DNA of 64,000 nucleotides from Onthophagus taurus (taxonomy: Eukaryota > Arthropoda > Insecta > Coleoptera > Scarabaeidae), in assembly GCF_036711975.1 (NCBI RefSeq), contig NC_091972.1, positions 27,719,001 to 27,783,000 of the forward strand, written 5' to 3'. A program made the position numbers and the translations under genes. Shown here piece by piece: positions 33,757 through 45,444 of the stretch. Position 1 is the first letter of the stretch. Every line of letters starts with the position of its first letter. Below the pieces are notes generated by a model. That model worked only from the letters and a program-made list of their open reading frames with translations. It was not told where the DNA came from and did no database searches.

Positions 33757-34378
33757 AGATATCGTCATTGTACTGTTTCATGTGAATATTTAGCTGACCA
33801 GGCTAAGGTGTTTTACCGGAAACATTATGGAAAGGATGATTTTCGTGCTAGTAGCGGTTGGATGGCAAAATTTAGAAAAAGATATAGCCTGAGAAATTTT
33901 AAAATTACTGGCGAGAAGCTTTCTAACAATTTTCAAGCAATTGCACCTTTAAAAAAAAAATTGGCTCTACACATTAGAAAAGAATACTTATGCCCTAATC
34001 AAATATATAACGCAGACGAGTCAGCTTTATTTTATAAGCTTCTTCCAGATAGAACTTTGGTGGGATTCCACGAAAAACAGCACCAATGCCAACACAGAAG
34101 GAGACCGTAAATTAAAATTGCACGTTATTGGTAAAGCTAAGAATCCACGTGTCTTCAAAAACAAAGAAATACCAGTCATCTACAGATCAACTTCAAACGC
34201 GTGGATGACCTCGATACTTTTTAAGGAGTGGTTCACGAAATGTTTTGTGCCAGAGGTGAGAAAATATTCTCAAGAGAATAACTTACCTGGAAAAGCGTTG
34301 TTATTAATCGATAATGCGCCAAGTCATGCTTTAGAAACCCAGTTAGTTAGTGACGATGGATTAAAACGCAAAGAATAA
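33757..34378 (+). pseudogene. pogo/Tigger transposase (broken)
   Basis: Pieces of a jerky/Tigger-type transposase: an HTH_CENPB-like part (CEYLADQAKVFYRKHYGKDD, FRASSGWMAKFRKRYSLRN), then IYNADESALFYKLLPDRTL (first catalytic aspartate), LHVIGKAKNPRVFKN, WMTSILFKEWFTKCFVPEV and LLLIDNAPSHALE (second aspartate). A frame change separates the two main pieces near 34,090, and the front and end of the protein are missing. In the spacer between the H4 and H2A genes. Confidence 0.85.
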
Positions 34379-34384
34379 AAAAGG

Positions 34385-34965
34385 TATAATTCAAGAATCG
34401 TCGATGAGAAATCACTCAAATAAGCCGTTACAAATTAAAAAAAAGTACGGAAAGGTATAAAACTTACCGAAAAATAACTTTAACTCACGGTAATATCAAT
34501 CCTATCCTTTTGTATTTTCACAGCCGATATACCAACATAACATTAATCCGATAAAATGTATGAAAGAATTAACAATTTGTTAACGCATATTTTCGGGTGA
34601 AATACCCTTCGGTTTTCGACGCACAACGACTAAAATGTCGTTGTTTACCATCTACCTGAAAAAGTCGGGTTGGAGGGACTGTCGAAAAAAAAAAAACTTT
34701 AACATTCGGATCCACACGAGCAAGCAGGTAGATGGTAAATAAAGACGTTTTAGTTATTGTAACCAAAAGAACAAGGGTATTTCACACGAAAATATGCGTT
34801 ATAGTATCAACAAGTTTCATTTTTACTTATTGGTTTTATTGGTGTTGTGTGCGGGATGTGGCAAAAACAATTAATAGGACCAGTGCTAACCGTGGTGCTG
34901 TGAAAATACATCGTTATCGTTGTTGATGACGTCACATGGAAACTTTAAAAATCGAAAGTTAATGA
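34385..34965. mobile_element. Short relative of the 10.1 kb TTAA element
   Basis: Matches the termini and subterminal DNA of the element at 10,131-13,583: ATCACTCAAATAAGCCGTTA at the left, GAAAGAATTAACAA and TTTACCATCTACCTG inside, GTGGTGCTGTGAAAATA and TGACGTCA at the right. No array or LINE. Its ends are decayed and I do not see a clean TTAA pair. Probably a non-autonomous family member. Confidence 0.6.
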
Positions 34966-35144
34966 TTCTTATAAAATTCAACAAAAAATGTCATTCGTAT
35001 TAATATCTTGATATTACAGGTCATGTTTAAAATATACATACATACGTATACGTATGCTACTTGAAAGAATATGTATAAAAAAGAAAATGATACATTTACA
35101 CAACCGCAGACATCGATAGTTCATTATTCGACTATATTCTTTGT

Positions 35145-35160
35145 GGCCCTGAGAAGGGCC
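35145..35160 (-). terminator. Histone 3' stem-loop of H2A
   Basis: Minus strand GGCCCTTCTCAGGGCC, as at H1; 36 bp past the stop. Confidence 0.97.
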
Positions 35161-35196
35161 GTTTTGTAAATATGGTGTGACCAAGCTGTAATTAAA

Positions 35197-35866
<670 letters not shown>

Positions 35867-36238
35867 ATGCCACCGAAAACTAGTGGGAAAGCAGCCAAAA
35901 AGGCGGGTAAAGCGCAGAAAAATATATCGAAAACCGATAAGAAGAAGAAACGCAAGAGAAAGGAAAGCTACGCTATTTACATTTACAAGGTATTGAAACA
36001 AGTTCATCCTGATACCGGTATTTCGAGCAAAGCTATGAGTATAATGAACAGTTTTGTGAACGATATCTTCGAAAGGATAGCCGCTGAAGCATCCCGTTTG
36101 GCTCATTACAACAAAAGATCAACGATCACCAGTCGAGAAATCCAGACTGCCGTCAGACTTCTGTTACCTGGAGAATTGGCGAAGCACGCTGTAAGCGAAG
36201 GCACCAAGGCTGTTACTAAGTACACAAGTTCCAAATAA
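35867..36238 (+). CDS. H2B: Histone H2B
   Basis: 123 codons, [19 protein letters not shown] to [13 protein letters not shown]. Basic tail ([10 protein letters not shown]), then the histone fold ([20 protein letters not shown]). Partner of H2A. Intronless with an H3/H4-type stem-loop 3' end. Confidence 0.99.
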   Translation: MPPKTSGKAAKKAGKAQKNISKTDKKKKRKRKESYAIYIYKVLKQVHPDTGISSKAMSIMNSFVNDIFERIAAEASRLAHYNKRSTITSREIQTAVRLLLPGELAKHAVSEGTKAVTKYTSSK

Positions 36239-36279
36239 ATGGCGAAATAAACATCCCCCCTCCCTACCAAACAACGACC

Positions 36280-36295
36280 GGTTCTTTTCAGAACC
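36280..36295 (+). terminator. Histone 3' stem-loop of H2B
   Basis: GGTTCTTTTCAGAACC, 41 bp after the stop; followed by AAAGAAT as a possible downstream element. Confidence 0.97.
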
Positions 36296-36646
36296 AAAAA
36301 TTAGTATCTGAATAAAGAATATTATCGCAATTTACAATATTTTTAAGTTAACCCGGCGACAGTGGTTTTTGTGGTGGGTTTTTTGCATACAACCTTTGTG
36401 CTGGGGTATGACATACACTAAAATAAATTGACAGAAAAATAAATAAAAATTCTGGTTTTTGTGTATATTTTAAGTAACTTTTATTCACTGTAGTATATCT
36501 TGATAAGGATATATATTTTCAGTTCATAGTGAGTATTTGTCAAAAAATAACGCAGTAAATCATTGACTGTTAATTTTTGTAACTAAAAGAAAACTTATTG
36601 TTAGCTAAAGAAATATTGATAAGTAGTCAAAAAGAAAGATGAAATA

Positions 36647-37401
36647 CAGTAAAGCTTCGCTAATCCGAATCAATTAAAACCAGCTCAATTCAGATTATGG
36701 AAGCATGCGGATTATTGAAGTCATATTTAAATATTATCAAAAAAAGTCTTATAAATACTTATTTATAGATTTATTGTACTAGATAATATATGCAATACAT
36801 GTTTTATACAGTTTATTTAAAAAAATCAAACAACTTTGTTTGTCGCACGCAGTCTTGTTTAAATTTCATGGCGCGTTGCCGTAGAATTCTAAGGGTTGTT
36901 ACGGTGTTTAAATCGACTGCATTCTCCTCCGCCCATTGAATACATGTACTGAAGCTTTTAATAGCATTCTCATGTTTTACTTTTAATTGCTATTAAATTA
37001 GCCGATAATTTGTCCCAAGCATTGGCAAGCATGAACACAGTATCCTTAATAGAAATATTCTTCAGTGCTTTGGAAATATCGTCTTCCTCTATAGATAGAA
37101 CATGTTCTAAGAGACTTTTCCGGTAATACACTTTCGTTAAACGAATTGCATTTTGATCCATAGGTTGGATAAGTGGAGTACAATTGGGTTGGTATAACGT
37201 AAACAAGTAACTATAAACTATAAAACTAAACGTGTTTCAACTTGTTTAAACGGCCACACAAAAAGACCGTTAATTCCGATTAGCGAATCTTCTAGCAATT
37301 CGGATTGCAAGGGACATAATGCAAATTTCACGTTTTCTAATTTTGTTCGGATTACAAGGGAATTCGGATTTGGGGGTGTTCGAATTAGCGGAGCTTTACT
37401 G
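36647..37401 (-). mobile_element. pogo/Tigger deletion derivative
   Basis: Inverted ends CAGTAAAGCTTCGCTAATCC / CAGTAAAGCTCCGCTAATTC with TA on both sides, 755 bp. It keeps a piece of transposase on the minus strand (36,970-37,206): LYQPNCTPLIQPMDQNAIRL then TKVYYRKSLLEH. Internal deletion removed the rest. Sits inside the piggyBac 3' region. Confidence 0.9.
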
Positions 37402-38346
37402 TATTGGAAAATAGAAAGCAGAAACTGATTTCATTCATTAATGCCCGAGCTACAGTCATCACACGATACCACAGAATGTTCTAAACAACCAGTTTTTTTA
37501 AACTTTGCACATCTATAAAATGTTTTTCTGTCACTTTTCCTAGGACAAAATTCGCATCTTCTAGATAGTTTATGTCGTTTCCCCGGTGGTTCATAAACGT
37601 TCATTTCGTCTACTGGCCTGGGGAGTTGCAATTCACGTGGGAGCCTTTTATTCAGAGCTCTGATTGCTTTGTGCTCAGTCAACAGTTGTATGGCCAATGT
37701 TTTCCATCTTTTACTATTGCGAGGTACATCGTAGCTCGCCGACAGCTCATCAACGACATCTACGCCACCTTTTGTAGCATTATAAAACGAAACTACTTCC
37801 GGTTTTCTTTTATCCCCAGTAGTTTCATCAATATCTGGAGTATGGTGTAACGTAGACATAAGAAGTACAACTTTACCTTTTTGGAAACTAAAGTGATACC
37901 TTTTTGAAAATCAAATTTGCTGGAATGGTCTGGTCTGTTTTTCACTACTTGAAAATGAAGCTCTCGGGTATTTGCCGTTTGTTCTTCCTAACCGTCCCGA
38001 CGGGTGTAATTCTGTGTTGTCTCAGCAGTGTTAGCATCAGATCATAATTGCTGAACCAATTATCAAACGTTACATTTCGTTTTGTGCCGGAAATTGGAGC
38101 TATAAGTCTAAGAACCACATCGTTTGGCTTATTGCTCAACTTGAATGGACCATCAGGTTGCAGTCCCACGTACAATTCTAAGTTGGGAACAAAGTATGAT
38201 TTTGCATCTACAAGTGTAAATATTTTCAAACCATAACGTGCTGGCTTTTGCTTGGGCATGTATTGACGAAAAGCACAGCGACCCCTGAATGCTTCTAACT
38301 TTTCGTCAATGGTGAGATATTCGCTTGGAGTAAACGAATCCTGGCA

Positions 38347-38846
38347 TTTCCCTACCAAGTGGAAATGCGCGGATGTCGTCGTGTTACCGAAACCCTGGGC
38401 GAACCTAACGTTCCCGCGAAGCCACAGGCCCATCAGTTTGCTTTCTTGTCTCGGCAAGGTATGCGAGAGGATCGTCCAGACGAGGCTACAAAGATCAATT
38501 CAAGATCTTAAGCTCGTTCAGGACGAACAGTTTGGTTCCTGACCCAAACATTCCACCGTACACCAGGTATTGCGACTTGTCGAATACATAACCGAAGGCT
38601 TCAATCGAAAGTAAAGCACTTGTGCGGCGCTTTTCGATGTTGCCCTGGCGTTCGACAAAGTATGGCATGAAGGACTTTTGTTCAAAATGCTAGAAGCGGG
38701 CGTGCCCCTGGCGTTGGTTCAATTGATTGCGTCCTATCTTGGCGGTGGGAAGGCGCGCATCAAATTGAACGGTACGCGTTCGATAGAACGAATCCTAACT
38801 GCTGGCGTCCCTCAGGGGTCGTTGCTTTCACCGATCCTTCTTAAGT
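38347..38846 (+). mobile_element. Jockey-like LINE reverse transcriptase fragment
   Basis: Plus-strand translation: ADVVVLPKPWANLTFPRSHR then PISLLSCLGKVCERIVQTRL, LVQDEQFGS, HSTVHQVLRLVEYITEGFNR, LFDVALAFDKVWHEGLLFKM, and TAGVPQGSLLSPILL. This is the reverse-transcriptase palm of Jockey-clade elements up to just before the YADD box. Several frame changes and stops (for example a stop right after EQFGS near 38,540). The matching C-terminal part of such an element lies at 42,365-42,830 on the same strand. Confidence 0.85.
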
Positions 38847-38849
38847 AAT

Positions 38850-39705
38850 CCTTCTTCTATTGACAGTTCTTCCCTCTTTTCGAAAAAAGAATGTAAATCA
38901 GTTGGAATCTCTTTCTTTTCTGGCCAATGTTGGTAAACAAATCTAGATATTTTCTCAAATGTAGCATCCTTACTAGTTTCATCTTTTAATTTCCGCTTTT
39001 TCACAGCAAGATGTCGTAGTCTTAATCGTAATAGATGACCTCGTTTTGGCCCACCTATATTTTCTATTTCAGAAGGTTCGTCATTATTAGTAGGTAGACG
39101 TGATAAAACATCTGCGGGTGCGTTGTCTTTTCCTTTCTGGTAAATGATTGAGTAATCGTAACTGTTCAAAATAATCGCCCATCGTAAAAGTCGGTTACTC
39201 GCTATTTTCGGTGTTTGACGATTTTCACCAAAAATCTTTTCAAGCGGTCTATGATCAGTGAATATTGAAAACTTACGACCATAGATATACTGGTGAAATG
39301 TTGTGACGGCGAAAATAATCGCCAATGCCTCTTTGTCTATCGTAGCATATCTTTTTTCAACATCTGTAAATTTTCTTGACGCATATGCAATTGGACGTAA
39401 TTTTCTATCAGGGCATTCATGAAAAAGAACCGCACCTGCTCCTCTGTCACTCGCATCGCTCGTGATTATTATTCGCCATTGAGGGTTATAATGAATAAGA
39501 GTATCGGATGAAGACAGAATTAATTTTAAATCTTCAAAAACTGTTTTGTTCTCTTTAGACCAAATCCCATGTTGTCCTTTTTTTAAAAGTTCATATAGAG
39601 GTGTACATCTAACATAAAGATTTGGAATAAACTTTCCATAATATGAAATAGCTCCTAGAAACGATCGAAGTTCTGTCGTATTTGTCGTATAAATAAAGTA
39701 TGATT
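38850..39705 (-). mobile_element. Ty3/gypsy RNase H fragment inside piggyBac
   Basis: Minus-strand fossil piece: end of reverse transcriptase (LRSFLGAISYYGKFIPNL), RNase H (ITSDASDRGAGAVLFHECPD, YATIDKEALAIIFAVTTFHQ, FSIFTDHRPLEKIFGE) and DNAPADVLSRLP, then a linker. It is a different gypsy lineage from the one at 9-14.7 kb. The frame is continuous with upstream piggyBac coding DNA, giving an unintended piggyBac/gypsy chimeric frame of 383 codons (38,828-39,979). Only a fragment of the element is present. Confidence 0.9.
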
Positions 39706-40548
39706 TTGCATCTACAAGTGCAAATATTTTCAAACCATAACGTCGTGCTGGCTTTTTGGGCATATATTGACGAAAAGCACAGCGACCCCTGAATACTTCT
39801 AACTTTTCGTCAATGGTGAGATATTCGCTTGGAGTAAACGAATCCTGGCTATTCTCAACGAATTTCTCAAATAATGCCCTCACTGCTGTCATCTTGTCAA
39901 TATTTTTCCTTTCCGCACGATTATTTATGTTGTCAAAGCGTAAGCAAGACAGCACGAAAATGAACCGTTGCAAAGACATTGTTTCTCTGAATTAACTTAT
40001 CCCAGCTCCATCTGTCGACCAAAGCTCCTCAAGGTTTAGCCTAGAACTTTTGAAAACTACTGCCAGATAGAGAAGCTCGAATAAAGCTCTTATTTCTGTT
40101 GCATTCGTATCCCGTACAACGTATTGATGATTTTCATCGTAGCAAACAGATTTCTGTCGTATTTTTATATTGGTGCACATCACAATATAGTCCACCATAT
40201 CAGAAATTATAAACTGATTGAAACATTCAATTGGTGTTTTAGCATTCTTGGCTGTACTTTTTATGCCTGGTAGGTGTGTGATTATATTCTCTCTACGCGT
40301 GCGAACATTCTTGGGAAAATGTTGTGAAGCCCATGTTCTACCATCCTTGCCTAAATATTTTCGACAGATTTTTGGTATTTCACTTTCAGTTACTTCTTCG
40401 CATCCTCCTCACCATCAGAGTTATGATTACTGTCACATACAAAATCAGATTCGTCTTCACTTTCGGAGCCAATGGGATTTTCGGCTTCTTCAACCTCTTT
40501 CCAGAGAGCTAATAATCGTGCCTGTGCTCGTTCATAATGGCCTGCCAT

Positions 40549-42193
40549 AAAACTGAAGGCGAAAACAAATTACCTGTGAAATGTTATATCGACATTTGTA
40601 TTCAGAGTCTGTATAGATTTTAGCAGAAAAATGTTAACCGTGTCGAAGCTGCAGTCAGTCATTTTCCACTTGTTTATGCAAATTTGTCAAATACTGTAGT
40701 GTTTTGATTGATTACATATTATATATTGGGGTTTCTTTAGCTATGAGAATCTTGTTAAACTCAGGGTTTCGGGCAAGTTCAGGTTCAAAAAGAAAAATAA
40801 TAAGGTTCGACAAAAAATTCTTTTAATTAAACTAACAAAATTAACACGTTTTATGAACAACGAAAATAAAAATGTTTTTCTAAATTTACTTTATCAACAA
40901 TGCCTATTGACGAGAGGTAACTTTTAAATAAAATAGAAAACTGCGATAATCAACTGAAACATCGATCTGAGAGAGAACACGTTTATTCTTTCGAGAGAGA
41001 GAGAGAGAGAGCAGGATAAAAACTCGTTATATCCGTTCTTAGAAATAACAAATGGCTGACGCCTTAAATCGAAATCAAACTCGTTGGAAAAATAGTGTTA
41101 AATAAAAGAAAGTTATACAAGACACACTGAAAAAATCTTTACCCACAAGTAAGTATTGATAAAATTATAAGGAAACTCTTGTGAGGTGTCTTTTGAGTTT
41201 GATTCGTTGATTTTCCTTTTGTAGGTTATGTTAAATAAGAAAAATAAATTATCATCCAACTCACTGCGAAAAAGAAAGGATTGGAATTCAATGTGGTATC
41301 AGGATAATGGATTGTTTCTTGGTTTCGGAGCACGAACTAGTTTTCTGGATTGGTTACAGGATTCCTCATAGTTTCCGGTTTCTCTTACGGATTATACGGG
41401 ATTGTCTACAGGATTCTTCTGATGGAAAATTGGACTGCTGTTCTTCGGATTTCGGATGATCTCGAAGACGTTTCAGGAGTTCTCGGAATAAGTTGTAGGT
41501 TGATTCTTTTTTTATATCGTTGGTTAAATTGGCTTTATAAAATTATTTTAATTTTAAAGGTTATCTCTCTCGAAGATTAAAAATTTTTTTTTTTCTGACG
41601 ACGTGGATTCAACGCTGGTCAGACGACGACTCTCTCGCTGCCTGTTCGCGATTTCTTTATATACCCCGGCACTCCAACTGTTTCTTCCTCGTTTCTGATT
41701 GGTTCTTAGGTTCGCGCCTTTTTCAAAATTCAAAATTCTTGCATCGAAACTAGCGTCATCTCTCGTATTTTTTCGGAACTAACCTTCAAAATTAAATTTT
41801 TTTTCCGTTGATTTCTCCCTTATTCCTTTATTAATCGTAATAAAACTTCATATTCAACGTTGTCTTTTCTTGTTTTCAGACATACATTGGAGTACACGCC
41901 AAATTTCATCAATGAGCAAAGTTAGAAAAATTCAATTTTAAATCAAGGATTTCCTCCTCAAAATAACGTTAAAACATCAAAGGATGGATGAAAAATGTGC
42001 TTTAGGAGCTGGACTATATTAATTGATACTTTTGGAAGCAAACTAAACGATTTTAGATAAGATTTCCACCAACAAAAAATCTCTCTGTCAAAATTTCTAG
42101 GTTATGTTCTCTCGGTGAACTAAACGATGGTTAATTTTATCACAATACATAAGTAAAAGAAAATAAATAAACATCACAATATATATTGATAAA
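40549..42193 (-). other. piggyBac 5' region with inserted LTR-like DNA
   Basis: No gene. On the minus strand a promoter-like TATATAAAG (about 41,654-41,662) followed by GAGAGAGTCGTCGTCTGA and a run of GA repeats (40,998-41,022) suggest part of an LTR, maybe of the gypsy whose piece lies at 38.9-39.7 kb. I cannot define its ends. Confidence 0.35.
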
Positions 42194-42364
42194 CACTTAC
42201 CTGTGCGGTGGGGTATCGAGTAAGATATTGACTACTACAGATGCTTTAAGCTATTAAAGGAAGGTATTGAGTTCCCTGGTGGAACATTTACACATCGAAT
42301 TGAATGGCGCGCATTTTAAGACGTCTGGGGTATATGATACCCTAACACACTGTCGCCGGGTTAA

Positions 42365-42830
42365 TAGTAGGTAATATAAGTGCGATCCATGTAAGTTGTA
42401 TATAAGTTGTCAAGATCCTTCCTACGATGACTCTTCCGTCTGGGGTTACGCCGCGCACTCGCACGTGCAAAAACTCCAACTTGTTTAGAACAAGGTCCTA
42501 AGGGTGGCATTTGATGCACCTTGGTTTGTCAGTAATGTGACACTGCACAATGATTCCCAGATGGCGAGCATCGAGGAATTCATTCGTGACAAGGCCAGTA
42601 CCGAGTTTACGCGGCTCGAAAACCACCCCAATCCCCTCCTAGCGGGATTAACGGATTACAACGTTGAACACCTTCGCCCTAAACGGCCAAGGCTGCTTCT
42701 CGTCTGACGATCCAGGAATCCGACTGTCCTTCCCAATTCCACTTTCGATATCACTAAATTAGTGAATACAATGTAACATGTATGTATTTTCCGTTAGTTT
42801 TAGGTCCGATGAAAACGGCCACGTTCACCG
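42365..42830 (+). mobile_element. Jockey-like LINE 3' end
   Basis: Plus-strand frame to 42,707: QNKVLRVAFDAPWFVSNV, TLHNDSQMASIEEFIRDKA, ENHPNPLLAGLTDYNVEHLR, RPRLLLV stop. This is the extreme C-terminus of Jockey-clade ORF2 proteins, followed by about 120 bp of 3' untranslated DNA (TTTTAGGTCCGATGAAAACG). A related tail, reversed, is the 116 bp insertion at 49,841-49,956. It starts right at the piggyBac TTAA. Confidence 0.8.
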
Positions 42831-42870
42831 TTCAAGATCTTTGATTTGTTTGTTAATATCCTCAAAATAA

Positions 42871-43915
42871 AGGTTGATAATATAAGTACGAAGGCTTTCA
42901 CGGCCGGTGTTAATTAAACTAAAACTAGAACTAACACTAGACCTACTAGTCTTTTGAAAAAATGCTTGACGAAATGCCATGTTGCAACCTTCTTCAGAAA
43001 CAAGTTCGAAGCGAAACACTTCGAACTTGTTCTGAAGTGTTTTTCTTAAATTTAAGTTAAGATAACAAAATTTTCAGTGGATGATCACTCTACTACGTAC
43101 ATAGATATGCTAAAATAGCCCACCCAAAAATTCCAAAATGTCGAACTAATAACTTAGCAAAAATTCACCCATGCTTCTTCTCTTTACGAAGTCTGGTGAT
43201 AAAGAGGAAGACCTCCCGCTAAAATTTTTCCAAAACCGGAATTAAAAAAAAGTTCATGAATGACATAATATAATAATATTCCCTAAATTATTTCCTAATA
43301 AATTTACTTTACAAAACTAAAGATTGAAGAAGAAAAAAATAACAATTAAACTTTAAAATTTGAATCAACACGAAAAATTAAACTAATTAATAAAAATAAG
43401 TAAATGTGGTAACGACGGTAATGTACAGATGGGGATTGTTTCAGATTCCGTTGCTGTAACAAAAAAATAAATAGAAAATTACCCTAAATAAAAAAAAATA
43501 AACCAACAAGATTAGTCGCTTGCAGAACGGAATAATTGTTTAAAATTTCTGCCAATTTTTCTAGAAATCTTCAACCATTCTTCTTAAAAGGTACAATTAG
43601 AAAATGACCTGGAGTTAAAACATCGTAATAGTAGACCCTACTAATCGGAAACGGCACACATTAAGAACAGCATAAAAGAAAGAGAATAAATTAAGAATAA
43701 AAGTTAACCTAACATTAAACTAAAATTAGAACTAACACTAGAAACTTTCGGGTTTTGCCGTGCGTCTTTTAATAAAAGGTTTGACGTTTCGGATGCCATG
43801 TTGCAACCTTCTTCAGAAACTGGTTCGAAGTGACTTCACTTAGTTAGTTCTAGTTTTAGTTCTAATTTTAGTTTAATTCACACGGGCCGTGAAAGCCTTC
43901 GTACTTATATTAACC
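42871..43915. mobile_element. PLE-derived unit bounded by inverted repeats
   Basis: The outer 60 bp (AATATAAGTACGAAGGCTTTC followed by an ACGGCC motif and TTAATTAAACTAAAACTAGA) occur in opposite orientation at 42,871-42,935 and 43,855-43,915. Next to each copy, read on the minus strand, is CTGAAGAAGGTTGCAACATG; at 43.8 kb it forms an intact hammerhead-like core, at 42.97 kb the GAAA part is lost. A hairpin of nearly 20 bp (CTTCAGAAACAAGTTCGAAG against CTTCGAACTTGTTCTGAAG) lies at about 42,993-43,037. The middle is AT-rich without coding sense. Inverted ends are known for Penelope-like insertions. Confidence 0.55.
43779..43820 (-). ncRNA. Hammerhead-ribozyme-like motif (minus strand)
   Basis: On the minus strand: stem I GTTT, core CTGAAGA, stem II (GGTTGC..GGCATCC, five of six pairs), core GAAA, self-complementary stem III ACGT, then C at the cleavage position and AAAC as the other stem I strand. 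This has a canonical UC cleavage step and is the most regular of the motifs here. Inference from structure only. Confidence 0.55.
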
Positions 43916-43929
43916 TAACATTTATTCTA

Positions 43930-44506
43930 AAAGATACGTTTTGGTACAAAACAACATTAAAGAAACATTTCATTTCAAAAACCTTCACTCTGATATTGCC
44001 TTCTTTTAAAATAAATAAAATATTGCTTTTAAACATATTTTGTAACATTGAACGGAAACGAAAATCTAATATCTACTATAAACTACATAAATTAAAAACA
44101 AAACAACATTCTATTACGTTTCTCTTAATCACCTTAGTTTCTACTAAATAATTTTAATTAAAATTTAATTACTTATTTATGTTATATATTTATTCTCTTA
44201 TTGTTTTGTATGTTTCTAGCAACGGAATTCGAGATTCCTACTCCTTTCACTTTCCCTATTCGTTACGAGAGGTCGCGGATGATCGGCTAAAGTTTAGATT
44301 CCTTCTTGATATATTTCACTCACATCGTTTTGGTCAATTTTACGACATTTTGGGGGTTTTTAAAATTTTTGGGTCGGTTGTTGAACGCGATGTTCTTTGA
44401 CTTATTGAATAAGAACCATATTCATTTTGTTATCTCTATCCATTTTATCCAACCCCAAAAACTTAAACGTCCATAAGTCCCTACAGATTGGGTACGTTCC
44501 TAAACA
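43930..44506 (-). mobile_element. Probable copia 3' LTR region
   Basis: Begins TGTTTAGGAACGTACCC after a purine tract on the minus strand. The far end of the LTR (CA) is not identified, so the span is an upper limit. No coding sense. Confidence 0.4.
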
Positions 44507-44680
44507 CTCCCCCGCAATTTTGGTATTAAAGTTAAACTACAATTGTTTTAAACGTATTCCCGTCTTAAAGTATTCTAATCTGTCTTAACCTTTAGTCACA
44601 ACCTTTGTTAGTACATCTGGAAAATTTTCATTTGTAGTACATTCCCACTTTGATTGTCTGTTAACAATACACTTCATTTA
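44507..44680 (-). mobile_element. Copia pol 3' end (fossil)
   Basis: Minus-strand translation KWECTTNENFPDVLTKVVTK (about 44,590-44,660) is the C-terminus of copia RNase H (N..D.LTK). It is followed by a purine tract (GGGGGAG, 44,507-44,514) directly before TGTTTAGGAACG, which would be the start of a 3' LTR at 44,506. Only the last part of the element is present and it is broken. Confidence 0.6.
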
Positions 44681-45440
44681 ACTTTTGTAAGATTCCCTTC
44701 AAATATACTATCGCTCGTGCTGCTCTTGCTGCAGCTATACAGTATGTCCCCGGATCGAGTTACAAAGAGGAAAAAAAATATATTACTGATTTTTCAAACT
44801 TATCGCAGCATAAATAATGCGTCGGATATGCTCAAACCAGTAAATCGCACGAACTTTATATTCTAACTATAGAAGTTTTTTATTCCCATTTTTGTGTAAA
44901 AAATTATACTTTTCCTAAATTAAAAACTGTTCAAGTTCAATTTACAATATGTAACCATAGAAACCAATAAAATAAAATAAACAAATCAAATTAAAATATG
45001 GTCAATTAGGGTCAATTGCATAAAATATTTTAAATGTAAATTTATGTAATAACACACTATGTTATTCCTCCCAATTCGGCACATATTTGAAGACGACTTC
45101 TAAATTCTTTATAAGAAGTACGAATTTCCGCCAATGGTCTTTTATACCCAAAAATCGAAAATATCAAAAAAAATTACGTCTGCGCAAGATAGAACGATCA
45201 TGAATTTACGACACCTTCTCAAAAGCAAAAAGGAGAATTTTAAAGTGATAGGAGTTAAAAAGAAAAAAAAAGGAATACTCAGAATATGTTGCTGAAAGAG
45301 AATACAATAAAATGTTATAAACAAACAAAATGTAAACAAAGTAAATAAAAATAATAAATAAGTTCCGAATGTATGCAACTCATAACCCATTACACATAAA
45401 CAAGTCACCCACACATAACATAAAAATTTCGGAATGTAAC
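44681..45440. other. AT-rich DNA with a mariner-type end
   Basis: No gene. TATACAGTATGTCCCCGGAT at 44,733 is repeated exactly at 49,576, so it is probably the end of a Tc1/mariner-type repeat. Confidence 0.35.
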
Positions 45441-45444
45441 AACA

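Larger units (their letters stand above)
37431..40548 (-). pseudogene. piggyBac transposase, split and partly duplicated
   Basis: Start ATG at 40,546-40,548 (MAGHYERAQARLLALW), an acidic N-terminal region, DTNATEIRALFELLYLA (40,030-40,110), FIFVLSCLRFDN, TIDEKLEVFRGRCAFRQYMP (about 39,760-39,820), GLKIFTLVDAKSYF, NVTFDNWFSNYDLMLTLL (about 38,010-38,075, a DDD catalytic region), GTVRKNKRQIPESF, GGVDVVDELSASYD, and the Cys-rich C-terminal domain (CEFCPRKSDRKTFYRCAKF ... CSDDC-like end). A roughly 150 bp segment (from DSFTPSEYL to DAKSYF) is present twice, at 38,190-38,345 and 39,710-39,850, on either side of the LINE and gypsy pieces. Frame changes occur near 37,900 and 40,000. Inactive. Confidence 0.9.
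36352..42360 (-). mobile_element. piggyBac element with nested insertions (6.0 kb)
   Basis: Ends CCCGGCGACAGTG on both sides as inverted repeats, with TTAA directly outside (36,348-36,351; 42,361-42,364): a textbook piggyBac insertion. It starts 53 bp past the H2B stem-loop. The minus-strand transposase (37,431-40,548) is split. Nested: a pogo MITE (36,647-37,401), a LINE piece (about 38,347-38,846) and a gypsy piece (about 38,850-39,705). A GTAAGTGT donor at about 42,194-42,201 and a TTCGCCTTCAG acceptor just before the transposase ATG suggest a 5' untranslated intron, which now contains extra DNA. Confidence 0.92.
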
